DNA from: Neolewinella agarilytica
GTDB lineage: Bacteria; Bacteroidota; Bacteroidia; Chitinophagales; Saprospiraceae
Assembly: GCF_900110645.1 (NCBI RefSeq)
Contig: NZ_FOFB01000016.1
Span: forward strand, 94,684 to 158,683
Reading direction: 5' to 3'
Length of the DNA stretch: 64,000 bases
The position numbers and the translations under genes are program-made. Positions 18,350 through 28,147 of the stretch are shown piece after piece. The notes below the pieces were generated by a model, which was given only the letters and a program-made list of their open reading frames with translations, had not been told where the DNA came from and searched no databases. How positions within the stretch are numbered: position 1 is the first letter of the stretch; each line of letters starts with the position of its first letter.

Positions 18350-20230
18350 CTATAGATCACTCCCCTTGATCGCCGCCGCCACGTTCCGGTCCAAAGCTTC
18401 GTGCGCCAGTGGCGTAGTGAACTGGTTGAGTTCTTCGAGGCGTTGATTAATGCTGTCCTTATCGGTTCCGGCCACGGCAGCGGAAAGTTTTTCGGCGTAT
18501 TCTCTGATGGAGGCAGATTGCTCTTCCGTGAGCCAGCCGGCGTTCTGTTCCAGGAACTTTTTGGTACTCAGCAACACGTTATTGGCTTCGTTTCGGGCTT
18601 CTACGAGGGCACGGGCGGCAACGTCGCCCTCCGCATTCGCGATGCTTTCAATCAGCATTTCGGCCATCTCCTCCTCGCTGATTCCGTACTGGCTTTTGAT
18701 GGTCACTGACTGGCTTTTCCCACTGCGGTGCTCCATGGCTTTTACGCGAAGGATGCCGTCAGCGTCCAGCCCGAATTGGATCTCAATCTGCGGAATACCG
18801 GCGGGCATTGGTGGAATATCCCCCAGAACGAATTCGCCCAGCTTACGGTTATCCTTCACCATATCGCGCTCTCCCTGAAAGACGGCAACCTTCAGGTTTT
18901 TCTGTCCGTCAACACTTGTGGTGTACTTGCGGCCAACGCGGGTGGGAACTTTACTGTTGCGGGCGATGATGGGGTCCATCAGGCCGCCAACGGTCTCAAT
19001 ACCAAGGCTTAGGGGCGTAATGTCCAGCAGCAATACATCCTTCTGGTTACCGGCCAGTACGTCGGCCTGAATGGCGGCCCCGAGGGCAACCACCTGATCG
19101 GGGTCCAGGCTGTCATTGACCTTTTTACCAAAGAAATTGCTGACTTCAGATTTGACCAGTGGTACGCGGGTGGAGCCGCCAACCATGATCACGTGGTCGA
19201 TGTCATCGCTCGTGAGGCCGGCGTCTTTCAGGGCGCGGTCGCAGGATGCAAGGGTTCGTTTAATGAGCGGGGTAAAGAGTACGTTCGCCTGCGAACGATC
19301 CAGGTAGAGTGTAATGCCGTGGAACTCGCTCGTGAAAGAATCTTCAAAGGAGAGTTGCTTCTTGGCGCGTTCGGCCAGCAGACGGATTTCTCCACGCCGC
19401 TGCGGAGAATCAACCTTCAGGCTTTTTTCGTTGATCCAGTGGTCAGCGATCGCCTGATCCAGATCATCACCGCCCAGGAAGGTGTCTCCGTTAGTACTCA
19501 GCACTTCAAAGATCCCCTGCTCGATGCGCAGAACGGACACATCGAAGGTGCCCCCACCGAGGTCATAGACGGCAATCGTGCGGCCCTCATCCTCGTCCTT
19601 GAGGCCAATGCCGTAGGCGAGGCTGCTGGCGGTGGGTTCATTGACGATGCGGAGGACATCGAGGCCGGCCAGTTTGCCGGCATCCCGGGTAGCTTGCCGC
19701 TGGGAGTCGTTGAAATAGGCCGGGACGGTGATGACGGCACGGCTGACTTCGCCGCCGATTTCCGCCTCTATCCGGGCCTTGAGCGCCTGAAGAATCTTAG
19801 CGGAAAGCTCGATGGGGCTGTAATATTTGTCTTGCCCATTCGGGCCGGGCACGGCGATTTTCACCAGCCGGTCTTCGTCTTCATCGATGACCCGGTAGCC
19901 GAAGCGGTTCTCAAAGTTTTTCAGGTCTCCGAAGCTCTTACCCAGGAGGCGTTTGACGGAGTAAATGGTCCTTTCCGGATGGGTAAGCAGGAAGGATTTA
20001 GCCGCTTCGCCAACCACCACTTCACCATCATCGGCGAAGTGAACGATACTGGGTACGAGGACTGATTTGCCGTCTGGTCCGGCCACAGCTTCCGCCTTGC
20101 CGTCTAACACCCGGGCGACGAGGCTATTCGTCGTTCCGAGGTCAATACCCACGATAGTCTGACCAACGGAACTTACCGCATCATCTTCTTTTACTTTACC
20201 GGCCTGCAGGTCGATGCTGAACTTTGCCAT
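18350..20230 (-). CDS. hscA: HscA-like Hsp70 chaperone for Fe-S assembly
   Basis: This is a 626-residue Hsp70. After an N-terminal extension of about 25 residues comes the ATPase domain with [15 protein letters not shown] (phosphate 1), [15 protein letters not shown] (phosphate 2) and [14 protein letters not shown] (adenosine motif). The substrate domain follows (about 400-520, [30 protein letters not shown]) with a helical lid. Length, extension and lack of the DnaK C-terminal acidic tail fit HscA better than DnaK. HscA helps transfer clusters from the IscU scaffold. No isc, hscB or fdx gene is nearby, so the assignment rests on the protein alone. Confidence 0.82.
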   Translation of the reverse strand: MAKFSIDLQAGKVKEDDAVSSVGQTIVGIDLGTTNSLVARVLDGKAEAVAGPDGKSVLVPSIVHFADDGEVVVGEAAKSFLLTHPERTIYSVKRLLGKSFGDLKNFENRFGYRVIDEDEDRLVKIAVPGPNGQDKYYSPIELSAKILQALKARIEAEIGGEVSRAVITVPAYFNDSQRQATRDAGKLAGLDVLRIVNEPTASSLAYGIGLKDEDEGRTIAVYDLGGGTFDVSVLRIEQGIFEVLSTNGDTFLGGDDLDQAIADHWINEKSLKVDSPQRRGEIRLLAERAKKQLSFEDSFTSEFHGITLYLDRSQANVLFTPLIKRTLASCDRALKDAGLTSDDIDHVIMVGGSTRVPLVKSEVSNFFGKKVNDSLDPDQVVALGAAIQADVLAGNQKDVLLLDITPLSLGIETVGGLMDPIIARNSKVPTRVGRKYTTSVDGQKNLKVAVFQGERDMVKDNRKLGEFVLGDIPPMPAGIPQIEIQFGLDADGILRVKAMEHRSGKSQSVTIKSQYGISEEEMAEMLIESIANAEGDVAARALVEARNEANNVLLSTKKFLEQNAGWLTEEQSASIREYAEKLSAAVAGTDKDSINQRLEELNQFTTPLAHEALDRNVAAAIKGSDL

Positions 20231-20312
20231 ATAACTTCTTTAGCGTCCGATTGCAACGCCGGGAGCACAAAGAGAGTTGAGCAAAAGAGAGGAATATGAC
20301 GGATGACTTTCA

Positions 20313-20334
20313 TTGCACCTGCGCTGCGGCGCCC
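20313..20334 (-). repeat. Dispersed GCAGGTGCA half-element
   Basis: TTGCACCTGCGCTGCGGCGCCC reads on the minus strand as GGCGCCGCAGCGCAGGTGCA-like head sequence. It lies between the hscA start and the NYN-LOTUS gene stop. No mirrored partner is seen nearby. Confidence 0.5.
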
Positions 20335-20378
20335 TGAACAAGGATAGAAAGGAAAGGCCTGGGGAAGGGCAGCGCTAC

Positions 20379-21638
20379 TTAATCTTCCTCGTGCAACTGC
20401 TCCAGCCGGTCAGCATATCCTTCTTCTCCGGTAAGGGCAGCACTGAGTGCCACGTAATCCAGGGGTTCCTGAATGTTGTTGCCGATACGGGCGAGCATCA
20501 GTTTGAAGTAACGGTCTTCGATATCTTCGAGTCCCTCAATTTCATCCTGAAAACCGATGGTGTTGTCATCACTCGGGCGGAAAAGGTAGCATTTGAACAG
20601 TACCTGCCTGATTTTTTTAGCATCCGTAAGGGTGGTTTTGGGCAGATCCTGACGAAGTTGGTGCAAGCACTCATCGTCTAATTCGGAGAAACTGTCAAAG
20701 CTTTGGTTAGACTCCAGAAAAGAAGCATAGATATCTACCCCAACCCACATGACATCTGGTGCCGGCATTCTCACGCCTTGCTGGGCGGCCACGCGGAGAT
20801 AAAAAGGAACGAGCTTCATGGAAGCCGTGGAGCTGTCATCGCTCTCCTGCTCTACTTCATCAGATACAACTGAGAGCAAGCGGAATTCAGGTTCCGGCAT
20901 TCCTCTAAACTGCCGACGCTCGATAACCTGCTGCTGGTCGTTCAAATAAGCCCCAAAAGACGGATAGCCATAATCTGATTCCTTAAATTCAGGAAGCAGG
21001 CGCAGCATGACGGGCTTAATTTTCACCTGAGGAATCCAGTCGGTACCGTATTGCCGGCTCAATTCCTGCAGGGCTTCAATCAGTTCATTGTGGGATGCAC
21101 TGGCATCTCCGTATCCAGACTGCCCGTTATTGAGCAGTCGTGCAATTGAACCGTATTCCAGCACCTCATCACAGAGGTCGAGCCATTCACTTTTTCTGGT
21201 GGACGCAACGCTGAGACCCGTCAGTTTTATTCCTGCGGCTTTGATCTCTCTGCCCACCTCCATCAGGTAAGACCCATCGCCAAAAAGGATTACTTCCTCA
21301 ATGTCTTTATTGGCTTTGATGGTTGCCCGAATGTCTCCGGCAATGTATTCACTTACTTTCTGAGCTCTCCCCCGGGGCTCGGTGTAAATTTGCAGGAGCT
21401 TGATTTCCTGATTTTGCAGCGTTGTTCCGTAATTATTCATCCATCGCCAATTGGCGTAGGCTGAATGATTTACGGTATCTCCACGTTCCTGGCAAAAGTC
21501 AATTAATGACTTTATATCTATGGCTTCAGGTTGTTCTCCTTCCCCCATTGTCCTGTACCATTGAGGGCCATATTCCACCTCCATGACGGCGTCATGCAGG
21601 GGTTCAAAGTTCCAGAACACAGCAGTAAGATGCCCCAT
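20379..21638 (-). CDS. NYN-domain protein with a LOTUS/OST-HTH domain
   Basis: The 419-residue protein appears to start with an NYN (PIN-like RNase) fold (about 5-170). Strand 1 is AVFWNFEPL (compare xFWDxEN in MARF1/LabA-type NYN), the middle strand is EEVILFGDGSYLMEVGREIKAAG, and the last strand DEVLEYGSIARLL. A LOTUS/OST-HTH-like RNA-binding domain follows (about 183-245) with the hallmark ESDYGYPSFGAYLND. The remainder is helical and acidic. The first catalytic Asp position is Asn10, while Asp102 and Asp121 remain, so nuclease activity is uncertain. It lies downstream of an ECF sigma gene with a strong terminator between, so it is likely a separate unit. Function unknown; RNA binding is inferred. 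Confidence 0.65.
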   Translation of the reverse strand: MGHLTAVFWNFEPLHDAVMEVEYGPQWYRTMGEGEQPEAIDIKSLIDFCQERGDTVNHSAYANWRWMNNYGTTLQNQEIKLLQIYTEPRGRAQKVSEYIAGDIRATIKANKDIEEVILFGDGSYLMEVGREIKAAGIKLTGLSVASTRKSEWLDLCDEVLEYGSIARLLNNGQSGYGDASASHNELIEALQELSRQYGTDWIPQVKIKPVMLRLLPEFKESDYGYPSFGAYLNDQQQVIERRQFRGMPEPEFRLLSVVSDEVEQESDDSSTASMKLVPFYLRVAAQQGVRMPAPDVMWVGVDIYASFLESNQSFDSFSELDDECLHQLRQDLPKTTLTDAKKIRQVLFKCYLFRPSDDNTIGFQDEIEGLEDIEDRYFKLMLARIGNNIQEPLDYVALSAALTGEEGYADRLEQLHEED

Positions 21639-21737
21639 AAATTTTTGGCTAGATTTTCAGCTAATATCAAAAGTTGCAAGTTACAACAAATGACCTTTGT
21701 TAGGTGATGAAACGCAAAAAGAACCCAATTATAAGCA

Positions 21738-21776
21738 AAGAAATGGCCCCGGCAAAAAGTGCCGGGGCCATTTCTT
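21738..21776. terminator. Long perfect hairpin, bidirectional-type terminator
   Basis: AAGAAATGGCCCCGGCA (21738-21754) and its exact complement (21760-21776) form a 17-bp perfect stem around a 5-base loop. On the minus strand it lies 23 bp after the ECF sigma stop (21799), and the stem base gives an A-rich entry and T-rich exit. It should end sigma-factor transcription and isolate the NYN-LOTUS gene. Confidence 0.8.
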
Positions 21777-21798
21777 GATAAGAACGACAAAGTTTAAG

Positions 21799-22335
21799 TT
21801 ATGCAACAATACGCTCACGCATCGCTTCTTCGTACATTTTTTGTAATTTCTTACGTGCGAAGAAAATGCGGGACTTAATGGTACCGAGCGGACTGCCGAG
21901 TTGTTCAGCAATCTCATCGTACTTATACCCTTGGTAAGCCATCAGAAACGGCACGCGGAAATCGTCGGGCAAACGATCCACTAACTCCTGAAGTTCGTTG
22001 AAGGTTACTTCGTTCTCACCATCGTTAAGAACGGTTTTATTACCACTGTTAATGTAGTAGTTATTCGGCGTCTGGTCGATAATCAGGTTACGACGAACTT
22101 TCTTACGATAGTTATTGATAAAGATGTTACGCATGATGGTCACAGCCCAGGCCTTAAAGTTAGTTCCCGGGTTATATTTTTCAGCGTTGGTCATAATCCG
22201 CAGGGCAGTATCCTGATACAGGTCTTCTGCATCATTCATATTGCCGGTCAGCTTCAGGCTGAAGGCACGCAGGCTATTGGTAATGGTAGACAATAGATCC
22301 TGGATTTCTTTCTGTTGTTTCTTTGTCGCTTTCAT
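21799..22335 (-). CDS. ECF-type RNA polymerase sigma factor
   Basis: The 178-residue sigma-70-family protein has region 2 (about 25-90, with LTGNMNDAEDLYQDTALRI and NFKAWAVTIMRNIFINNYRK) and region 4 (about 118-165, with LPDDFRVPFLMAYQGYKYDEIAEQLG, then GTIKSRIFFARKKL). It directs RNA polymerase to a regulon of its own. No anti-sigma factor gene is adjacent, which is often the case for stand-alone Bacteroidota ECFs of this type. The C-terminal extension is short and highly charged. It diverges from the XRE regulator gene at 22551. Confidence 0.93.
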   Translation of the reverse strand: MKATKKQQKEIQDLLSTITNSLRAFSLKLTGNMNDAEDLYQDTALRIMTNAEKYNPGTNFKAWAVTIMRNIFINNYRKKVRRNLIIDQTPNNYYINSGNKTVLNDGENEVTFNELQELVDRLPDDFRVPFLMAYQGYKYDEIAEQLGSPLGTIKSRIFFARKKLQKMYEEAMRERIVA

Positions 22336-22371
22336 TGGTTAAATTTTTATTGGGGATGTAAAATTCTTTTA

Positions 22372-22402
22372 CAAAAATAGGCGCTATTTAGACTCTTTGC
22401 AA
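22372..22402 (-). promoter_or_regulatory. Promoter of the ECF sigma gene
   Basis: On the minus strand TTG (22402-22400), 20 bases, then TATTTTTG (22379-22372) fits the Bacteroidota sigma-A consensus. The predicted leader is about 30 bases to the start at 22335. Confidence 0.6.
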
Positions 22403-22550
22403 GTAAGAACGCCTTATTTCAGTCACTAATGTGCAAGATCTGTACCAAAATGTCTTGACAAAAGCCTATTACGTAATTTTTTTTGACATACTTCAACTAT
22501 TTGCGCGGTGTATGTGTAGATAAGAAAGTCACAGAAATCAACATGCCACC

Positions 22551-23081
22551 ATGGAATTAAGGGAAGCAAAAGAGTCCACTGGCAGTGTCGGTAAAGACTT
22601 GCCCAACTTCATTGCTACTAATTTGAGGCACTTACGTAAAAGTAAGGGGTGGTCTCAAACGGAGTTAGCCCGAAGGGTTTCTCTCAATCGTGGTAACATT
22701 GCCAGCTATGAGAGCGGGTCAGCGGAGCCCAGTATTTGCAAACTCCTAAGAATCAGCAACTTATTCGAAGTAAACCCCCGAGACATCACCCGTCGGAATT
22801 TTCTTGAAGCAGGAGAATTGGCCTTAGCGCAGCATGCCTACAACGATAAACGTTTGCAGGAGAGAGAGCGCATCAACCACCTTCGCAATCGGGCAATGGA
22901 GATGGATGAATTGATCAGTTCTTCGAAAAGACTCTTTGAATACAAGCGTTCTGGTATTGAAAAAACCTGTAAAGAGGCTGAGATGTTCGCTGCTCAGTAT
23001 CAGCAACTTTATGAGATCACGCGCCAGTTGATGGATGAACATCGCTCCTTATTAGGGGAAGTAGGCTGTCAGTGCGAATAA
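22551..23081 (+). CDS. XRE-family regulator with C-terminal coiled coil
   Basis: The 176-residue protein has a Cro/C1-type helix-turn-helix at about 20-75 (IATNLRHLRKSKGWSQTELARRV, then LNRGNIASYESGSAEPSICKLLRISNLF). A long charged helical region follows (about 95-170) that reads as coiled coil and likely dimerises the protein. It lacks a peptidase or sensor domain. It is divergent from the ECF sigma gene and may control that promoter or its own, but no clear operator palindrome is visible in the 215-bp gap (22336-22550). The C-terminus ends CQCE. Confidence 0.85.
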   Translation: MELREAKESTGSVGKDLPNFIATNLRHLRKSKGWSQTELARRVSLNRGNIASYESGSAEPSICKLLRISNLFEVNPRDITRRNFLEAGELALAQHAYNDKRLQERERINHLRNRAMEMDELISSSKRLFEYKRSGIEKTCKEAEMFAAQYQQLYEITRQLMDEHRSLLGEVGCQCE

Positions 23082-23125
23082 GCCATTCTGTCAGGTTTGA
23101 GCTACACCCGTGGCAGAAAGAGCTC

Positions 23126-23629
23126 CTAGAGCATGCCAAATAACCAGCCAAACAAGCTGGTGATGGCCCAAATTACGAAGACAAAAATAACCAGGAGCAT
23201 TACCACAACTCCCAAGACTACCGGCCAGACACTTCCTGAGTGTCTTCCTTCTTCGTAGTATTCCCGCATTAACACGGCATTCCGGTAGTTGGCCTTATAG
23301 ACCAGGTCAAAGATGTTTCCCAGAACGGGGATCGTGCCCACCAGGGCGTCCAATGCTACATTGAACAACATTTTTGCCGCCAGCCGGGGGCTGGCTCCGT
23401 GCTTTGCCATGGTCGTAATCAGTACACCGGACATACCTAAAGACACCAGGTCTCCTGCCCCGGGAATGAGGCCGAGCAGAAAGTCCAGGCCAAATCGGAT
23501 GTCCGTTCCGGGAATCCGGAACTTCGTGTCCAGCAATCGGCTGAAGCCGTCCACCATTTTTAACTGAGGTACGTTTCGCTGCTCATCCGTAAAGATGGGC
23601 GCGTTGGTTACCGGCTGCTGCATAGTCAT
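23126..23629 (-). CDS. DUF4112-family membrane protein
   Basis: The 167-residue protein contains the DUF4112 core (about 30-115): LDTKFRIPGTDIRFGLDFLLGLIPGAGDLVS, then GTIPVLGNIFDLVYKANYRN. It ends with one strongly hydrophobic C-terminal segment (about 133-165). Two shorter hydrophobic helices in the core may also be membrane-embedded. The family is widespread in bacteria and has no known function. It converges with the XRE gene, 45 bp apart. Confidence 0.85.
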   Translation of the reverse strand: MTMQQPVTNAPIFTDEQRNVPQLKMVDGFSRLLDTKFRIPGTDIRFGLDFLLGLIPGAGDLVSLGMSGVLITTMAKHGASPRLAAKMLFNVALDALVGTIPVLGNIFDLVYKANYRNAVLMREYYEEGRHSGSVWPVVLGVVVMLLVIFVFVIWAITSLFGWLFGML

Positions 23630-23764
23630 TAATTTCGTTGAACGTTAAAAAACAGGAGCACAGAGGAAGTCTATCCTCCGTGCTCCGGCTAATGTAGTGG
23701 AAAGAAGTTGAAGTGCGTGAGCGGACAATGCTCTCTTCTTCCTTCTTCCGTCTGAATATCCAGC

Positions 23765-26700
23765 CTACTGCTGAAGGAGTTGCACCCATAAAGCGCCGAG
23801 TGGATTATGCAGCGCGGCTTTCCAAAGCGCATTACCGCTCCAACGCTGCCGTTGGGAGCCGGCATCCGAGCCACCGGCTTCGGCAGCCAGGAAGTCAGCC
23901 TTCTCCGTCCAGCTTATCCGTTGGGCTTCGTCCAGTTTAGCGTTCAGGGATGCAACGGGACCGGTCAGCATCGTCTCAAAGGATGATTTCACCTTCGCCA
24001 TTTCGGCATGGATACGCGCAGCTTCTTTCACCTGGCTGTCAGACGGTTTCCCCGGGAAGGTGCTGATATCGAAGTACAGGTTACCCATCTCCTCCCGCAA
24101 GCGGGAGCCTTCATTGATATAGCCATCTCCACCAAGGAAGACCAGACCGTCTTTCATTGACCCGGCCGACTGGCTAAGCTCCTTAGCCATCATCCCCGTT
24201 TTTTTCTTCTGTGGGGTAAGGGCACCAGACTTCTCCTCTATCTGTTTCAGCACGTGGTAGATCCAGGCCAGCTCTTCCGTATCGTCATAGACCTGCATCA
24301 ATAGTTCGCGCTGAGCTTCCCGGTCAGCGACGGAGTAGACATCCCCTTCCTCTACGGTCAATTCGATCTTCGTTTCAAAGGTTTCCTTCCCCTTTACGAG
24401 TTTTACGTCATAGGTTCCGGCAGGCAGATTGGGCCCTGAGAGCGCCCCGAACAGCGCCATCCGGTTGTTAGTTGGCGCTGCTTTGGGCTTCCGGATGCTG
24501 GTGGGTAACTCAACGACGTTGAGCCCCGCTCCTTTGCCCGCAGGCAGGGTACGCAACAGCTTACCATCTTTCCAGACCTCAACGTACATCTTACCGAACA
24601 TATGCCGGCGTTGGTTATAGTACATGATGCGGGCAGCCCGGGGTTGGTTGCCGCCTACGAAGGTGCCGCTACCGCTAAAGTCCCCCATCCCCAGGCCGGT
24701 TCCACCGCCCAGGAAGGCAGGTTTCACCTCAAGGAAAGTAAACTTCTTACTGGTTGTCTCCGCCGTCAGCTGGCGCAGGGCTTCCAGGTCATCCAGAATG
24801 ATGATGCCTCGTCCGTGGGTTCCCATTACCAGATCCGCCTCCCGGGCTTGAATGACCATATCCCGCACACCGACCTTAGGCATATTGTTGCGGAAGGGAG
24901 CCCAGGTAGTACCACCGTCGAGGCTGATGTAGAGCCCGAACTCCGTTCCCAGGAATACCAATTGTGGGTTGACGAGGTCCTGGCGAACACTGAGCGCGTA
25001 GCCGCTCACGTTATCGTCCGTTATTTCGGTCCAGCTCTTACCGCCGTCGGTCGTTTTGTAGAGGTAGGTGGTAAGGTCTCCGGTCCGGTGACCGTCGAAG
25101 GTGACAAAGGCCGTGTTGACGTCGTGTGGGCTGGGCTCAACGAAAGTTACCCAGGTGTTAGCGGGCAGATCGGGGAGCTGAGCATTAAGCTTGGTCCAGC
25201 TCTTTCCACCATCACGGGTAAGTTGCAGGTTACCATCATCGGTTCCTGCCCAGACCGTGTTGGCGTCCAATGGGCTTTCCGCCACTACATAGATGGTGGT
25301 GTGGTTTTCTGCCGTTGAGTTGTCAATGCTTAGCCCACCGCTCAGGTCCTGCTTCTGCTTTTCAGGATCGTTGGTGCTCAGGTCCGGGCTGATGCGCGAC
25401 CAGCTGTCTCCATCATCCGTAGAACGGTAGAGGTACTGAGCGCCGAAGTAAAGGCGCTTTCCGTCCTGACTTATGTGTAGCGGTGCATTCCAGTTGAAGC
25501 GAAGGGGATCCTCTCCCTTTTGTGCGTAGGGCGGAATGGACTTGGCCTGCCCCGTCCGCTCGTCGTAGCGGACGAGCTTGCCTCCCTGGTATTCGCTGAA
25601 AACGATGTGTTCTTTCGTCGGGTGGCGGAAGGAGTAGAAGCCGTCTCCGCCGAAAGTTTTCTTCCAGTCAGAATTAGTGATTCCTCCGGCGCTGTTGGCC
25701 GCGGCGAACCAGGAGCCATTATCTTGCAGGCCACCATATACGCGGTAGGGTTTGGCATTGTCCGCACTCACATGGTAAAACTGGCTTAGGGGAAGATTCA
25801 TCCACATCTTGAAAGTATAGCCCCGGTCGTAACTCTCATAAACACCGCCGTCGGTAGCGACCAGAACATGTTTGCTGTTGGCAGGGTCGATCCAGATGTC
25901 GTGAAAATCCGAGTGAACGGCCTGGTCGAATATCCGCCAGGTATCTCCGCTGTTATCGCTGATGATGCCATTGAGGCCACATTTCGCCACGATTTCAGCA
26001 TTGTTAGGGTCGACCTCGATCCGGCTGAAATAGAAGGGGCGGATCCCCGTGTTTTGGTTCCGGCCGATCATCTTCCAGCTGGCGCCGGCATCTTCGCTTC
26101 GGTACATCCCCTGGGTCTCGTCCGTTCCGGTTTCTACACTGGCGTAGAGGACATTACCGTCGGAAGGCGCTACGGCGATGCCGATGCGGCCGAGTTTTTC
26201 CTGCGGGAGGCCGTTGGAGAGTTTAGTCCAGTTTTTACCCCCGTCGGTGGTTTTGTGGAGGGCGGAGTTACCGTTGAAGCCGGAGTCAAAAGTCCAGGGT
26301 AACCGACGGTGGCTCCACATGGCAGCATAAAGCACGTCCGGGTTGCTGGGGTCCATGGCCAGGTTAGCGGCTCCGGTATGCTCATCGATGTAAAGTACTT
26401 TCTCCCAACTTTTGCCTCCGTCGGAAGACTTGAAAACGCCCCTTTCTTCGTTGGCATCCCAGAGGTGGCCCATGGCGGCAACGTAGAGTACGTCAGCGTT
26501 TTCCGGGTGGACGGAAATATCGGCGATTCGTTCTGAGTCATCCAATCCGATGGGTTTCCAGTCGACCCCGTTATTGCTACTTCGGTAAATGCCCGTGCCC
26601 ACACTTACGCTGTTGCGTGGCCAGGGTTCGCCGGTGCCTACGTACACCACGTCGGTATTAGAGGGAGCGATGGCGATGGCCCCGATACTTTGGGTGTAGT

Positions 26701-26950
26701 CATCAAAAACGGGCTGCACCTGCCCACCCGCTGAGCTTGTTTTCCAGACTCCACCGCCGGCTGCGCCAATAAAGATGGTAGCGGCGTCATCGGGGTTTAC
26801 GGCCAGGCAGCTCACCCGTCCACTCATGACGGCCGGGCCAATTTGCCGGGCTCTTAAATCGCCGAATAAAGCGGTGGTGGTTTTAAAATCCGACTGAGCG
26901 GAAAGGGCTGACGCAAAGGCCAGCAAGAGCAAAGTAAATGTGTGCTTCAT
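23765..26950 (-). CDS. Exported BNR/sortilin-type beta-propeller protein
   Basis: This protein of about 1060 residues starts at the ATG at 26950 (signal peptide MKHTFTLLLLAFASALSAQ); the upstream in-frame ATG at 26998 would bury the signal. Residues 20-700 hold many BNR/sortilin-like propeller blades with the SxDxGxTW pattern (SSNNGVDWKPI, SSDGGKSWEKV, TTDGGKNWTKL, STDDGDSWSRI, SLDGGTTWAPF). A shorter C-terminal beta region (about 760-880) and helical segment follow. Such proteins are usually annotated as glycosyl hydrolases, but the propeller alone does not prove sialidase activity. It is probably periplasmic or surface-located. No T9SS sorting domain is visible at the C-terminus. Confidence 0.85.
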   Translation of the reverse strand: MKHTFTLLLLAFASALSAQSDFKTTTALFGDLRARQIGPAVMSGRVSCLAVNPDDAATIFIGAAGGGVWKTSSAGGQVQPVFDDYTQSIGAIAIAPSNTDVVYVGTGEPWPRNSVSVGTGIYRSSNNGVDWKPIGLDDSERIADISVHPENADVLYVAAMGHLWDANEERGVFKSSDGGKSWEKVLYIDEHTGAANLAMDPSNPDVLYAAMWSHRRLPWTFDSGFNGNSALHKTTDGGKNWTKLSNGLPQEKLGRIGIAVAPSDGNVLYASVETGTDETQGMYRSEDAGASWKMIGRNQNTGIRPFYFSRIEVDPNNAEIVAKCGLNGIISDNSGDTWRIFDQAVHSDFHDIWIDPANSKHVLVATDGGVYESYDRGYTFKMWMNLPLSQFYHVSADNAKPYRVYGGLQDNGSWFAAANSAGGITNSDWKKTFGGDGFYSFRHPTKEHIVFSEYQGGKLVRYDERTGQAKSIPPYAQKGEDPLRFNWNAPLHISQDGKRLYFGAQYLYRSTDDGDSWSRISPDLSTNDPEKQKQDLSGGLSIDNSTAENHTTIYVVAESPLDANTVWAGTDDGNLQLTRDGGKSWTKLNAQLPDLPANTWVTFVEPSPHDVNTAFVTFDGHRTGDLTTYLYKTTDGGKSWTEITDDNVSGYALSVRQDLVNPQLVFLGTEFGLYISLDGGTTWAPFRNNMPKVGVRDMVIQAREADLVMGTHGRGIIILDDLEALRQLTAETTSKKFTFLEVKPAFLGGGTGLGMGDFSGSGTFVGGNQPRAARIMYYNQRRHMFGKMYVEVWKDGKLLRTLPAGKGAGLNVVELPTSIRKPKAAPTNNRMALFGALSGPNLPAGTYDVKLVKGKETFETKIELTVEEGDVYSVADREAQRELLMQVYDDTEELAWIYHVLKQIEEKSGALTPQKKKTGMMAKELSQSAGSMKDGLVFLGGDGYINEGSRLREEMGNLYFDISTFPGKPSDSQVKEAARIHAEMAKVKSSFETMLTGPVASLNAKLDEAQRISWTEKADFLAAEAGGSDAGSQRQRWSGNALWKAALHNPLGALWVQLLQQ

Positions 26951-27006
26951 GATATAAAATGTGGTAGTTCTGTTATAGCCCCGTTCGAATGGGTTCATAA
27001 AGTTGA

Positions 27007-27113
27007 GGGGCGCCGGAGCGCAGGTGCGGGGTTCTGTTTACCGGACCAGCAAGGTTTGCTGGTCAGGAACACTTTGCTTCTACAGCAATACTCTGCACCC
27101 GCGGTCCCGCGCC
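27007..27113. repeat. Divergent GCAGGTGCA element pair
   Basis: GGGGCGCCGGAGCGCAGGTGCGGG (27007-27030, shown here only in part of its family form) faces TGCACCCGCGGTCCCGCGCC (27094-27113). The arms are diverged but in the expected inverted order, with an AGCAAGG/AGCAAAG tail on each side. The right arm abuts the A-run of the LolA-gene terminator. Confidence 0.55.
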
Positions 27114-27160
27114 AAAAAAACGAAGGCCGGATTCCCGACGGTAGTCATGGAAATCCGGCC
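27114..27160 (-). terminator. Rho-independent terminator of the LolA-like gene
   Basis: On the minus strand, 30 bp after the stop at 27191, GGCCGGATTTCC (27160-27149) pairs with GGAATCCGGCC (27135-27125) with one bulge. It is followed by TTCG and a run of seven T (27120-27114). Confidence 0.75.
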
Positions 27161-27190
27161 CTCTCCGTTATCCGGAACCCGTTCGGCGAA

Positions 27191-27937
27191 TTAGTTTTTC
27201 TTCTCCTCTTCTTTCTCTGGCATGGAGAACATGGAGTCTTCGATTTCCGGATTAAGCGTCGCTTCCGTGACGGTGATCTTCTGTACGGTCTGACCGTTAA
27301 ATTTCACCTCCATGAACATCGGCATCATCAGGTCTTCTACTTCCTGGTAATCGCTCATGAATGTTTCCATCACGGCGCCTTTTTGCGGGCCGGACTTAAT
27401 GGGGCTCGTCATCATTACGGGGATCATGTACTCCGTGTCGAAGTAGTAGGTGTGATCGTAGCCTTCCTCGTTTGTAACCCGGACACCGTAGGTCTGCGTG
27501 CCTTCAATTTCTTTTCCTTCAACACTTTCCAGCGTAAAGCCACGCTCTTTAGAGTTGATGAATTCACTCAGGAACTTTTGGTCTTTGCTCTGCTCAGACT
27601 CTTCCGGAGACATTTCCGTAGGCTCAGTGATGCCCATAAATGGCATTACCTGCCAGGCCGTTTCGCCGTCATAAGCCTGTACGATCTTCTGTCCCTGAAC
27701 ATCCACTTCCAGGTGGCTTTTGTCGCCTTCGGCGCTGATGATCGTCATGGGGAATTCCATGCCCTGCATGGCTGCTTTCCCCTTCATCTTCATGGCTTTA
27801 ACGGCCAACCAGGCTTCTTCACCGCCAATGTTCTCGATGTAGGTATCCGCAATTTCCTGAGCAGAAGGCGCGTCCTGCGCAAAAAGGCTGGCGCCGAAGA
27901 TCATCATCAGCGCAAATAGGGAAGTAACTTTTTTCAT
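27191..27937 (-). CDS. LolA-like exported protein
   Basis: The 248-residue protein has a signal peptide (1-20, SLFAQ). Its body resembles the outer-membrane lipoprotein-sorting (LolA/LolB) fold: AQEIADTYIENIGGEEAWLAVKAMKMKGK at the start, then antiparallel strands with YDGETAWQVMPFMG and YYFDTEYMIPVMMTSPIKSG. The C-terminus is a charged tail (PEKEEEKKN). Single-copy LolA proteins of this type in Bacteroidota carry lipids or lipoproteins through the periplasm; the cargo here is unknown. The gene has its own candidate promoter and a good terminator, so it is likely monocistronic. Confidence 0.75.
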   Translation of the reverse strand: MKKVTSLFALMMIFGASLFAQDAPSAQEIADTYIENIGGEEAWLAVKAMKMKGKAAMQGMEFPMTIISAEGDKSHLEVDVQGQKIVQAYDGETAWQVMPFMGITEPTEMSPEESEQSKDQKFLSEFINSKERGFTLESVEGKEIEGTQTYGVRVTNEEGYDHTYYFDTEYMIPVMMTSPIKSGPQKGAVMETFMSDYQEVEDLMMPMFMEVKFNGQTVQKITVTEATLNPEIEDSMFSMPEKEEEKKN

Positions 27938-27991
27938 AGTCTCAATTATTTTCTGTGGATACTCAATTGCCCACGGTTGATTTGTTGATCA

Positions 27992-27999
27992 CAAACGTA
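27992..27999 (-). promoter_or_regulatory. Candidate -7 element of the LolA-like gene
   Basis: TACGTTTG on the minus strand fits TAnnTTTG, 54 bases before the start codon. A -33 TTG at the right spacing is not seen. Confidence 0.4.
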
Positions 28000-28147
28000 G
28001 CACCTCCCTGATCTATTGGATGACTTTCTTGGATGAACGGTCCGTTTTCCTCGATGGACGAGAGCCTGAGTATTGGGTAAACGGTAGTGCCGCAGACGAT
28101 TAAAGCCTGACTAACCAGTGCACAATAGCCTGTTGGGTAGCAATGGC

